A DNA stretch of 16,860 nt from an uncultured Bacilli bacterium (lineage in GTDB: Bacteria > Bacillota_I > Bacilli_A > RF39 > UBA660). Every line of letters begins with the position of its first letter. Position 1 is the first letter of the stretch. This document shows, piece after piece, positions 1-6,191 of the stretch. The position numbers and the translations under genes were made by a program. Below the pieces are notes generated by a model that was not told where the DNA came from, did no database searches, and saw nothing but the letters and a program-made list of their open reading frames with translations. The stretch spans positions 1 through 16,860 of the forward strand of contig CALVRK010000015.1 in assembly GCA_944358565.1 (NCBI GenBank), written 5' to 3'.

Positions 1-843
1 TGTAAATGCATTCGCATGTCTAGCTATTCTCGTAGGTAAAACACAGTCAAACATATCAACTCCACGCTTTACTCCTTCAAGTAAATCAATTGGATCCCCA
101 ACTCCCATTAAATAACGAGGTTTATCTTCCGGTAAATACTTAATAGCATCATCTATCATTTTATACATTGTTGGCTTATCCTCACCAACTGAGGTTCCAC
201 CGATTGAATAACCATCAAAACCTAATTTAACAGTTTCTTCCGCACTAAACTTTCTTAAATCAGTATACTCACCACCTTGAACAATACCAAATAAAGATTG
301 ATTTTCGTTTTTAAAAGCATCTTTTCCTCTTTTTGCCCATCTAAGTGTTCTCTCTGTACTTTTTTTGGCATATTCATAAGTCGCTGGATAAGGAATACAT
401 TCATCAAAGCTCATTGCAATATCACTATCTAATTTATTTTGAATTTGTATTGAAATCTCCGGTGTTAAAAATAAAGGTCTTCCATCAATATGACTCTTAA
501 AATGTACACCATCTTCAGTAATATCCTTTTCTTTATTTTTAGCCAAAGAAAAAACTTGAAATCCTCCACTATCAGTTAAAATAGGTCCATCATAATTCAT
601 AAACTTATGAAGGCCGCCAGCTTTAGCCACGATATCCTCACCAGGTCTTAGCCACAAATGATAAGTATTAGCTAAAATAACTGCACTATGAGCTTCTTTA
701 AGTTCTTCTGGTGTTAACATCTTAACATTAGCTAAAGTTCCAACTGGCATAAACATCGGCGTATCAAAAGTACCATGATTAGTAATTAACTTACCAAGTC
801 GTGCCTTACCATCTTTTTTTACTAATTCATACTTTATTTTCAT
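1..843 (-). CDS. tgt: tRNA-guanine transglycosylase (queuine tRNA-ribosyltransferase), 3'-truncated
   Basis: This enzyme exchanges guanine-34 of GUN-anticodon tRNAs for the queuosine precursor preQ1. The 281 codons in the window are the N-terminal three quarters of a protein that is usually about 380 residues. Visible hallmarks are TDSGGFQ at residues 90-96 (catalytic Asp91), GIVQGG near 187-191, a GGTSVGE loop near 215-221, and DMFDCVLPTR near 263-272, which holds the nucleophilic Asp266. The C-terminal zinc-binding cysteines lie beyond the window edge. The ATG at 843 overlaps the TGA stop of the upstream gene as ATGA, and an AAGGAAGAG ribosome site lies inside that gene, so the two are probably translationally coupled. 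Confidence 0.96.
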   Translation of the reverse strand, partial: MKIKYELVKKDGKARLGKLITNHGTFDTPMFMPVGTLANVKMLTPEELKEAHSAVILANTYHLWLRPGEDIVAKAGGLHKFMNYDGPILTDSGGFQVFSLAKNKEKDITEDGVHFKSHIDGRPLFLTPEISIQIQNKLDSDIAMSFDECIPYPATYEYAKKSTERTLRWAKRGKDAFKNENQSLFGIVQGGEYTDLRKFSAEETVKLGFDGYSIGGTSVGEDKPTMYKMIDDAIKYLPEDKPRYLMGVGDPIDLLEGVKRGVDMFDCVLPTRIARHANAFT

Positions 844-1259
844 TTATGTCTCTTCCTTTCTTTTAATTTAAAACCTGATAAATAAACATCAAAATCATCA
901 TCTGACAATTTATGATAACCATTTCGAAGTAAATCACCTAAAATTTCTTTTCCTTGTTCTGTTTTTTCTAAAACACTAGCTGGAAAATCTTCAAATAAAA
1001 TAGGTGTTTCATTTAATTTTGGCAAAAACTGTGAATAAGTAGGATCAATCAAATAATCTGCATTATCACCAGCTAGTAAATAATAATGATCATACCCCTC
1101 CCCTTCATTGATATTATACATATTCACAGGTATTTCCATCATTTCTAAATCAGCTTTAATATTATTTGCAAAATAATAACAAAGCCCATCTAAATTATCT
1201 ACTTCCGTCTTTACTTCACTTAAATTTTTAAAAACAACAAACCTAATTTCTTCTTCCAT
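840..1259 (-). CDS. Hypothetical small protein with Cys-His-Asp pattern (possible transglutaminase/papain-like fold)
   Basis: I do not recognise a named family. The 139-residue protein has a GLCYYFANNI segment with Cys27, then YDHYYLLAG with His58 and YLIDPTYSQF with Asp72. This Cys...His...Asp order and spacing resembles transglutaminase-like or papain-like cysteine enzymes, but that is inference. There is no convincing signal peptide; a longer frame from a TTG at 1295 would add a 12-residue hydrophobic start. I chose the ATG at 1259, although its ribosome site is weak. The gene sits directly after the YneF-family gene and overlaps tgt by the ATGA motif, so it is likely cotranscribed with both. 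The C-terminus is basic (KERKRHK). Confidence 0.7.
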   Translation of the reverse strand: MEEEIRFVVFKNLSEVKTEVDNLDGLCYYFANNIKADLEMMEIPVNMYNINEGEGYDHYYLLAGDNADYLIDPTYSQFLPKLNETPILFEDFPASVLEKTEQGKEILGDLLRNGYHKLSDDDFDVYLSGFKLKERKRHK

Positions 1260-1298
1260 ACCTAATATATTACTCAAAAACAAAATAAAAATCAATGC

Positions 1299-1523
1299 TT
1301 ACATATACTTTTGCATTGACTTCATCATTTGATTTACTTGTTTCTGACTAGGAGTTCTTCCCATTCCAGACATCATTGCTTTAATCATTTTCTCATTAAT
1401 AGGTGGATTTTCTTTAAGTTGTTTTTTCATAATTTTTTTAGCAATTAAAAATCCAATAATTATTCCAACTACTAAACCACCAACAACTTTTAATAAATCT
1501 AATAAAAATGCTCCAAAATCCAT
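1299..1523 (-). CDS. yneF: YneF family (UPF0154) single-pass membrane protein
   Basis: This 74-residue protein has one membrane helix at about residues 7-28 (VVGGLVVGIIIGFLIAKKIM), followed by a short basic cytoplasmic tail with the family pattern KENPPINEKMIKAMMSGMGRTPS at about 37-59. The size and the NPPI-x-E / MGRTPSxxQ features match the YneF/UPF0154 family of Firmicutes, whose role is unknown. In Bacillus subtilis yneF also lies in the lexA-yneA neighbourhood, which supports the call. A TAGGAGG ribosome site stands 9 bases before the ATG. It heads a likely transcript with the downstream hypothetical gene and tgt. Confidence 0.9.
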   Translation of the reverse strand: MDFGAFLLDLLKVVGGLVVGIIIGFLIAKKIMKKQLKENPPINEKMIKAMMSGMGRTPSQKQVNQMMKSMQKYM

Positions 1524-1545
1524 TTTATCGGCCTCCTATACAGAT

Positions 1546-1574
1546 ATTTTACTAGAAAAAAACTATAATAGCAA
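1546..1574 (-). promoter_or_regulatory. Putative promoter of the yneF-tgt transcript
   Basis: On the minus strand, TTGCTA (1574-1569) and TAAAAT (1551-1546) are separated by 17 bases. The -10 box lies 22 bases before the yneF start. The -35 box matches only four of six consensus positions, so this is a moderate call. Confidence 0.45.
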
Positions 1575-1589
1575 GCAAATTTAAAAATT

Positions 1590-1727
1590 TTAAGCCTTTT
1601 CTACCACATTAATATTATTATCTTGGGCATGACTTTGTATAGTAGCATTATCTAATGCACTAATATAACTTACTCCTAAAATCATTACTACTAAAGCAAT
1701 CACCGATTTACATTTTAAAAATTCCAT
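1590..1727 (-). CDS. SOS-controlled 45-residue single-pass membrane peptide (YneA/SosA-like position)
   Basis: This short gene encodes 45 residues, beginning MEFLKCKSVIALVVMILGVS. It has one hydrophobic segment at about residues 9-24 and a polar 20-residue tail ending in NVVEKA. A strong ribosome site (GGGGAGG, about 8 bases before the ATG) and a TTGACA/TATGAT promoter with a LexA box between its two elements argue that it is expressed and induced by DNA damage. It is divergent from lexA, exactly where Bacillus carries yneA, the SOS cell-division inhibitor. Unlike YneA it has no LysM domain, and no sequence homology can be claimed. A role in blocking division is inferred from position, size and control only. 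Confidence 0.72.
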   Translation of the reverse strand: MEFLKCKSVIALVVMILGVSYISALDNATIQSHAQDNNINVVEKA

Positions 1728-1754
1728 ATTTCATACCTCCCCTTTGTTACATTA

Positions 1755-1783
1755 ATCATAACACGAACAAACTTTCGTGTCAA
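1755..1783 (-). promoter_or_regulatory. SOS promoter of the 45-residue peptide gene
   Basis: On the minus strand, TTGACA (1783-1778) and TATGAT (1760-1755) are separated by exactly 17 bases, and the GGGGAGG ribosome site follows. A LexA-like palindrome fills the spacer, so bound LexA would exclude RNA polymerase. Confidence 0.75.
1764..1777. promoter_or_regulatory. LexA box 1 (peptide-gene operator)
   Basis: CGAACAAACTTTCG resembles the Gram-positive SOS box CGAAC-N4-GTTCG with one mismatch in the right half. It lies between the -35 and -10 elements of the minus-strand promoter. Confidence 0.75.
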
Positions 1784-1791
1784 CACATTTT

Positions 1792-1805
1792 CAAACAAAC
1801 GTTTG
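1792..1805. promoter_or_regulatory. LexA box 2 (lexA autoregulatory operator)
   Basis: CAAACAAACGTTTG fits the relaxed Gram-positive SOS consensus (C-R-AAC-RNRY-GTTYG). It overlaps the -35 box of the lexA promoter, the expected place for autorepression. Confidence 0.75.
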
Positions 1806-1831
1806 ACTTTATCATAATAATGTGTTAAAAT
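1803..1831 (+). promoter_or_regulatory. lexA promoter
   Basis: TTGACT (1803-1808) and TAAAAT (1826-1831) are separated by 17 bases, with a TGn extension just before the -10 box. AGGAGG at 1848-1853 then precedes the lexA ATG by 5 bases. Confidence 0.8.
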
Positions 1832-1858
1832 GTGTATAGAATGATTTAGGAGGTAAAA

Positions 1859-2476
1859 ATGGAAAAATTAACTCGCCGCCAAACGGACGTATTAAACTAT
1901 GTTAAAACATATATTGTATCGCATGGATATCCACCAACTGTTAGAGAAATTGGTAAAGCTCTAGATATTTCATCACCAGCAACAATTCATGCACACTTAT
2001 CAAACCTAGAAAAAAAAGGTTTCATAAAAAAAGAAGGTTCTAAAAATAGAGCCATCGAATTATTAGTTAAAAATGAATTTTTGAAAGAAAACGAACTTGT
2101 AGCCGAAGTACCACTACTTGGCAAAATCACTGCTGGATCACCAATTGAAGCTATTGAAATGCCAGATGAATACTTTGCCTTACCTAGTTATTTATTACCT
2201 AAAGGCAAAGAAGTATTCACTCTAAAAGTTGATGGTACTAGTATGATAAATGCCGGTATTTTAGATGGAGATGTTGTCATTGTCGAAAGAAAAAACACCG
2301 CTAGAAATGGTGAAATAGTTGTGGCTATGACTGACGAAAACGAAGTTACTTTAAAAACTTTTTATAAAGAAAATGGCCATTTTCGTTTACAACCAGAAAA
2401 TGACACTATGGATCCAATCATATTAAATAATGTTACCATTTTAGGTAAAGCTATTGGCTTATATAGAAAAATATAA
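1859..2476 (+). CDS. lexA: LexA SOS repressor
   Basis: LexA represses DNA-damage genes and cleaves itself when RecA filaments form. The 205 residues contain the N-terminal winged helix-turn-helix (about 1-65: LTRRQTDVLNYVK, PPTVREIGKALDI) and the S24 peptidase domain. The self-cleavage site is Ala92-Gly93 in KITAGSP, the catalytic Ser128 is in VDGTSM, and Lys166 is in TLKTFYK. Length and all active-site residues are normal, so it should be functional. It is transcribed alone: it has its own promoter with a LexA box over the -35 and a terminator overlapping its stop codon. The divergent small gene is its likely regulatory partner. Confidence 0.98.
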   Translation: MEKLTRRQTDVLNYVKTYIVSHGYPPTVREIGKALDISSPATIHAHLSNLEKKGFIKKEGSKNRAIELLVKNEFLKENELVAEVPLLGKITAGSPIEAIEMPDEYFALPSYLLPKGKEVFTLKVDGTSMINAGILDGDVVIVERKNTARNGEIVVAMTDENEVTLKTFYKENGHFRLQPENDTMDPIILNNVTILGKAIGLYRKI

Positions 2477-2504
2477 CATACTTTAATTAGTATGTTATTT
2501 TATA
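2473..2504. terminator. Bidirectional terminator between lexA and the Ig-like protein gene
   Basis: ATAACATACT and AGTATGTTAT form a 10-bp stem around a 6-base loop, with T-rich sequence after it on both strands. The stem contains the stop codons of both convergent genes. Confidence 0.8.
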
Positions 2505-3328
2505 TAATAAGTACTAGACATCTTATAATTACCATCATCAAGTACTAAAGCAATTACATTACCATGTATATTTTCCAAAATTTCTTTCTTTGAAGCATTC
2601 TTCCACGTCTCACCATTATCTAAACTATACTTATATGTATAGTTTTTTTCTTTATCAGTAGGATAATTAATTGTAAGCTTGCCATCATAAGTAAATTCAA
2701 TACCACTGACAACTTTTATTAATCTATTACGAGTAGTTTCATTCCCCCTACTATCTCTTGCTGTACATTTTATCACATAATCTCCTGGAATTGCTGATAA
2801 AGTATTTTCACATTCAAAACTAGCTACGCCTGCATTATCAGTTGCTATAACACCACTTTCAACGTCATAGCTAGCCGCTTCATCACTAGTTATAGTTACT
2901 GCATCTGGAACGGTTAAACTAGGTTTCTTATTATCAGTTACAATTACTACTCTAGTTGCCGCCTTATTAATCCCTCCACTAGCTACCTCATACCTAACTA
3001 TATATGTTGATGACGTGCTTGTATCTATATGTGAAACTTGCGCATCATTTTGATAATAAGAAGTTATAATACCTTCAGTAACATTTTGATCACCAATAAA
3101 AGCTGTTGCCCCTTCCTCAATATATTCTCCATTAACCTCGATATAAGTTACGAAATCACCATTCACACTTAATGTAAAATCATCATTTTCTACATTCGTA
3201 TTTTGAATAACTTCTTTGGGTTCATTAACATATCTAACTGTTTTATTTATAACAAATAAAATAATTAAACCAATAACAATAATCGTTATAATTCCAACGA
3301 TTCGTGCTTTGCCATATCTTACAAGCAT
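2495..3328 (-). CDS. Membrane-anchored surface protein with Ig-like (DUF5011/HYR-like) repeats
   Basis: The 277-residue protein begins with a short basic N-terminus and one membrane helix at about residues 11-28, followed by an extracellular part. That part seems to hold two beta-sandwich repeats of the DUF5011/HYR type. The first runs over about 58-132 and ends in STYIVRYEVASGG...TRVVIV. The second runs over about 134-207, with a D-x-A-G-V core, two cysteines that could form a disulfide, and GDYVIKCTARDSRGNETTR. A third small domain contains YKYSLDNGETW. It is the last gene after two pilin-like genes with only 12 bases between, so it may be a pilus-associated or wall-associated accessory protein. 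No catalytic motif is visible. Confidence 0.72.
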   Translation of the reverse strand: MLVRYGKARIVGIITIIVIGLIILFVINKTVRYVNEPKEVIQNTNVENDDFTLSVNGDFVTYIEVNGEYIEEGATAFIGDQNVTEGIITSYYQNDAQVSHIDTSTSSTYIVRYEVASGGINKAATRVVIVTDNKKPSLTVPDAVTITSDEAASYDVESGVIATDNAGVASFECENTLSAIPGDYVIKCTARDSRGNETTRNRLIKVVSGIEFTYDGKLTINYPTDKEKNYTYKYSLDNGETWKNASKKEILENIHGNVIALVLDDGNYKMSSTYYIK

Positions 3329-3340
3329 CTAATCAGTCCT

Positions 3341-3787
3341 TTATTTATCTATATTAGCAATTTTACAATCAGAAGCACTCTTAATATTTTCGTTAACAGT
3401 CACTTCTTTAGCACTTGCTTTTTTCACAGCACATACTTTTGCCTCATTACTCCACAAAGCTAACGTTACTTTCCCCTTAGAATCAATAGAAAGTTCACCA
3501 GCATCTGGTAAAGTGCCTTTTGTTTTTAATAATTCTTTTTCACTTTCTGAACTAGTCGCATAATTAATATTCAAAGTTGTATCTCTATTTAAAGCTTGTT
3601 GCTGAGCTTGATAAGTCCCTGCCGCTAGCACCAAGCCATGAGCCGTATCTTTAAAAGCATTCTCTTTAGAATTTTGAATAACATCAAAAACAATTGGAGT
3701 TGTAATTAAAGCCAAAACAGCAATAATAACAATAACTGCTAATAACTCGATCAAAGTAAAACCTTTAATATTTATTTTCTTACTCAT
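3341..3787 (-). CDS. Type IV pilin-like protein (prepilin-type N-terminus)
   Basis: The 148-residue protein has a class III prepilin signal: basic leader MSKKINIKG, cleavage after Gly9, then FTLIELLAVIVIIAVLALIT with Glu14 at the conserved +5 position. The hydrophobic helix continues to about residue 30 and leads into an N-terminal alpha helix typical of PilA or competence/secretion pseudopilins. Two cysteines occur in the C-terminal domain (AKVCAVKK and SDCKI) and may form the C-terminal disulfide loop. The ATG lies inside the 3' end of the upstream pilin gene (overlap of 8 bases) with AGGTGA in front, indicating coupling. A prepilin peptidase and pilus ATPase must be encoded elsewhere. Confidence 0.88.
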   Translation of the reverse strand: MSKKINIKGFTLIELLAVIVIIAVLALITTPIVFDVIQNSKENAFKDTAHGLVLAAGTYQAQQQALNRDTTLNINYATSSESEKELLKTKGTLPDAGELSIDSKGKVTLALWSNEAKVCAVKKASAKEVTVNENIKSASDCKIANIDK

Positions 3788-4145
3788 TCACCTGCACCTC
3801 GTAATCAAATTCCATATCCGTTATTTTTTTAACGCAGATTTTTGTTGTTAGTGGAAACGCCTCATCAGTTTTTGGATTTTTTATATCAAGCGGTAAATAC
3901 CCTTCTTTTTGTAATTCATTAATTGTTTTACAACTAGATGAATTAATATTATCAGGCATCTCATCCAAGTGCTCAGTATAATAATCTTGCGCTCCTTTTT
4001 CTAACTGTTTAATTTGTGTTTGATATAAATCCTCTCGCCCTTGATTAAGCGATCTATTAATTGCTGGAACTGTAATCATTGCAATAATACCAAGTATTGC
4101 AATCACACCAAGTAACTCAGCTAATGTAAAACCATATTCTCGCAT
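3780..4145 (-). CDS. Second type IV pilin-like protein
   Basis: The 121-residue protein has a very short leader (MREYG), a prepilin cleavage site before Phe6, then FTLAELLGVIAILGIIAMIT with Glu10 at +5. An amphipathic helix follows (about 30-60), then a small C-terminal domain with two cysteines (SSCKT and KICVK) and the segment EGYLPLDIKNPKTDEAF. This is the common layout of Clostridia/Bacilli pilins and minor pilins. It is the first gene of the three-gene surface cluster, has its own extended -10 promoter, and overlaps the next pilin gene. Whether it is the major pilin, a minor pilin or a competence pseudopilin cannot be told from the sequence. Confidence 0.87.
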   Translation of the reverse strand: MREYGFTLAELLGVIAILGIIAMITVPAINRSLNQGREDLYQTQIKQLEKGAQDYYTEHLDEMPDNINSSSCKTINELQKEGYLPLDIKNPKTDEAFPLTTKICVKKITDMEFDYEVQVNE

Positions 4146-4161
4146 ATCATCACCTATAATA

Positions 4162-4190
4162 ATTATACCAATATTTTAATCATTTGAAAA
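4162..4190 (-). promoter_or_regulatory. Promoter of the pilin cluster
   Basis: On the minus strand, TTTTCA (4190-4185), 17 bases, then TATAAT (4167-4162) with a TGg extension. The start codon lies only 16 bases after the -10 box, with AGGTGATGAT between. Confidence 0.65.
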
Positions 4191-4221
4191 ATAAAAAGTA
4201 ACTATTTTTCATAATTACTTT
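4187..4221 (-). terminator. Terminator of the nusB-xseA-xseB operon
   Basis: On the minus strand, AAAGTAATTAT pairs with ATAGTTACTTT (11 bp with one U-G pair) around a GAAAA loop, followed by TTTATTTTT. The stem starts inside the xseB stop codon. Confidence 0.78.
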
Positions 4222-4441
4222 ACTCTTCAGCTTCAAAATCTTCTAAAGTGCCATTTTCTGTCACAATTTTATTCACTTTAGTTTCAATATTTTTAAGTTC
4301 AGCATCACATTCTTTAACGAGCTTCATAGCTTCAGTATATTTGTTAATTGACTCATCAAGTGATACCTCTCCATTTTCAAGTGTTGCAATAATTTCCTCT
4401 AATTCTTTTATTTTATCTTCAAATTTTTTCTCTTTTGCCAT
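4220..4441 (-). CDS. xseB: Exodeoxyribonuclease VII small subunit
   Basis: XseB is the small helical subunit of exonuclease VII, which degrades single-stranded DNA into oligonucleotides together with XseA. The 73-residue protein shows the family's core: FEDKIKELEEIIATLENGEVSLDESINKYTEAMKLVKEC, two amphipathic helices joined at a Gly-Glu-Val/Leu-Glu turn, followed by the VNKIV segment. The length is typical. Its ATG overlaps the xseA stop as TAATG, and a GGAGGATAA ribosome site lies inside xseA, so stoichiometric coupled translation is likely. A terminator overlaps its stop codon. Confidence 0.96.
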   Translation of the reverse strand: MAKEKKFEDKIKELEEIIATLENGEVSLDESINKYTEAMKLVKECDAELKNIETKVNKIVTENGTLEDFEAEE

Positions 4442-5712
4442 TATTTATCCTCCTCGATCTTATTAACTTTAGCCTCCAGCACTCCATCATATAATTTAAC
4501 CTTCAAAATGTCTTCTTCTTTAACTCTCTTCACACTTTTTAAAGCTTTATTATCCAAATATGTAATACTATATCCTCTTGACAAAATATTCAAAGGATTT
4601 AATAGTTCTAACTTATCAATAATATTTTTAAGATAAGCAATATTATCTTTATATAATAATTTTGGATTTGTTAATACATAGCTCTTTTTAATTTTTTCTA
4701 ATTCATGTTTCATTTTTTCGACTTTACCAAGCATAAGTTCATTTAATTTTACATTCATCAAATCTAAACTTTGTTTTCTATTTTCAAACATTATCCCAGG
4801 ATTTTTAATTACAAATGAATTTTTAACTGAATCTAAATATAATTTCAAATAATTAACTTTTTTATAAATACTTTCGTTAAGTCTAATTGAAAGCTGGTCG
4901 ATATGTTTTTTTAAATCACTCATATTTGGCACAGCAAGTTCTGCTGCAGCTGTCGGCGTTGGCGCTCTTAAATCCGCCACAAAATCTGCTATTGTAAAAT
5001 CAACTTCATGACCAACCGCACTAATCACAGGAATTTTACAGTCGTAAATAGCCCTAGCTACAACTTCTTCGTTGAAAGGCCATAAATCTTCAATAGATCC
5101 ACCACCACGTCCAACAATTAAAACATCCAAATCATAATCTTCAGCTCTTTTAATATTTTTAACAATGTCATCTTTCGCATTTTCACCTTGAACTAAAGTC
5201 GGAAATAAAATAGTCTCACAAATTGGGAATCTTCTTTTAATAGTTGTCATAATATCTCTAATGGCCGCACCCGTACTAGCTGTTACAATCCCTACTCTTT
5301 TTGGGATTTTTGGAATCGGCTTTTTATGTGCTTTGTCAAATAGTCCTAAAGCTTGCAATTTTTTCTTTAGTTGCTCAAAAGCTATATATAAATTTCCAAC
5401 TCCATCTTCAAGCATCTCATCGACATATATTTGGTAGCTTCCCATCGCCTCATATATACTGATTCTACCAGTTACCAAAACCTTCATTCCATCAGTTGGT
5501 TTAAATATAACTTTACTTGCGTTACTTCTAAACATAATTGCATTTATTTTACTACTTTCATCTTTCAAAGAAAAATAAAAATGACCGCTTGTATGTGCTT
5601 TAAAATTAGAAATTTCACCTTTTAAATAAACCGTTTGTAAATTTTCATCAACATCAAACTTAGCTTTCAAATAACGAGTAATTGCACTTACGGTTAAATA
5701 CTTATCGTTCAC
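4441..5712 (-). CDS. xseA: Exodeoxyribonuclease VII large subunit
   Basis: XseA is the catalytic and DNA-binding subunit of exonuclease VII, acting in DNA repair and recombination in the cytoplasm. The 423 residues contain an N-terminal OB-fold (about 1-100, YLTVSAITRYLKAKFD...VYLKGEISNFK). The nuclease core follows, with RVGIVTASTGAAIRDI, VGRGGGSIEDLWPFNEE and GHEVDFTIADFVADLRAPTPTAAAE. After it come a long coiled-coil region and the usual C-terminal LLNPLNILSRGYSI segment. Length is normal and no motif is missing. It starts at a GTG that overlaps the nusB stop (GTGA), with AAGGTGA a few bases upstream, so it is coupled to nusB. Confidence 0.97.
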   Translation of the reverse strand: MNDKYLTVSAITRYLKAKFDVDENLQTVYLKGEISNFKAHTSGHFYFSLKDESSKINAIMFRSNASKVIFKPTDGMKVLVTGRISIYEAMGSYQIYVDEMLEDGVGNLYIAFEQLKKKLQALGLFDKAHKKPIPKIPKRVGIVTASTGAAIRDIMTTIKRRFPICETILFPTLVQGENAKDDIVKNIKRAEDYDLDVLIVGRGGGSIEDLWPFNEEVVARAIYDCKIPVISAVGHEVDFTIADFVADLRAPTPTAAAELAVPNMSDLKKHIDQLSIRLNESIYKKVNYLKLYLDSVKNSFVIKNPGIMFENRKQSLDLMNVKLNELMLGKVEKMKHELEKIKKSYVLTNPKLLYKDNIAYLKNIIDKLELLNPLNILSRGYSITYLDNKALKSVKRVKEEDILKVKLYDGVLEAKVNKIEEDK

Positions 5713-6116
5713 TCATTCACCTTCTCATGGTATATTTTATCTAAAACACCATTAATCATTTTTCTAACACTATCATCGCTATATAATTTAGCAAGTTCAA
5801 CCGCTTCATTAATTGCTACCACATCTGGAGTATTAGTATATAATAGTTCAAAAATTCCCATTCTAAGTATTGCTATATCAGTATTACCAAGTCTATCGAT
5901 AGTCCAGTCCTCTAAATATTCATTAGCTATTTTATCTATCTCATTTTTATATGTCAAAACACCATAGACAATCTCTTTTACAAACTCATTATCAATTGGT
6001 GACACTTCATTAATTACATCATCAACATTGTAAGGTGTATGATTCTTATCATAAATTGTCATTTGATATAAAATTGTCATACATTTTCTTCTAAGTTCAC
6101 TACGATTTTCTGCCAT
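5709..6116 (-). CDS. nusB: Transcription antitermination factor NusB
   Basis: NusB binds the boxA RNA of rRNA leaders with NusE (S10) and supports antitermination of rRNA transcription. The 135-residue protein has the family's all-helical pattern: RRKCMTILYQMTIY, NEFVKEIVYGVLTYK, LEDWTIDRLGNTDIAILRMGIFELLYT, AINEAVELAKLYSDDSVRKMINGVLDKI. I start it at the ATG at 6116, behind AAGGTGAT, rather than at the in-frame GTG at 6125, which lies within that ribosome site. nusB followed by xseA and xseB is a common Firmicute order. It has its own extended -10 promoter. Confidence 0.95.
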   Translation of the reverse strand: MAENRSELRRKCMTILYQMTIYDKNHTPYNVDDVINEVSPIDNEFVKEIVYGVLTYKNEIDKIANEYLEDWTIDRLGNTDIAILRMGIFELLYTNTPDVVAINEAVELAKLYSDDSVRKMINGVLDKIYHEKVNE

Positions 6117-6133
6117 TTCAATCACCTTAATTA

Positions 6134-6142
6134 ATTATATCA
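6134..6142 (-). promoter_or_regulatory. Extended -10 promoter of nusB-xseAB
   Basis: TGaTATAAT on the minus strand, 17 bases before the nusB ATG. No good -35 box is visible, as is common for extended -10 promoters. Confidence 0.55.
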
Positions 6143-6152
6143 CACATCGCCG

Positions 6153-6191
6153 AAAAAAAGATATCTTTTTATTTTTTATAAGGATATCTTT
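6153..6191 (-). terminator. Probable terminator of the mTERF-like gene
   Basis: On the minus strand, AAAGATATC (6191-6183) and GATATCTTT (6165-6157) form a 9-bp stem around a 17-base A-rich loop, followed by a run of T. The first arm lies inside the end of the coding sequence. Confidence 0.5.

Noticed and set aside
4248..4466. Plus-strand open frame of 72 codons
   Set aside because: It lies antisense to xseB, whose product is clearly recognisable; serine- and isoleucine-rich translation is typical of a shadow frame.
5431..5625. Plus-strand open frame of 64 codons
   Set aside because: It lies antisense to the OB-fold part of xseA and has no ribosome site or recognisable motif.
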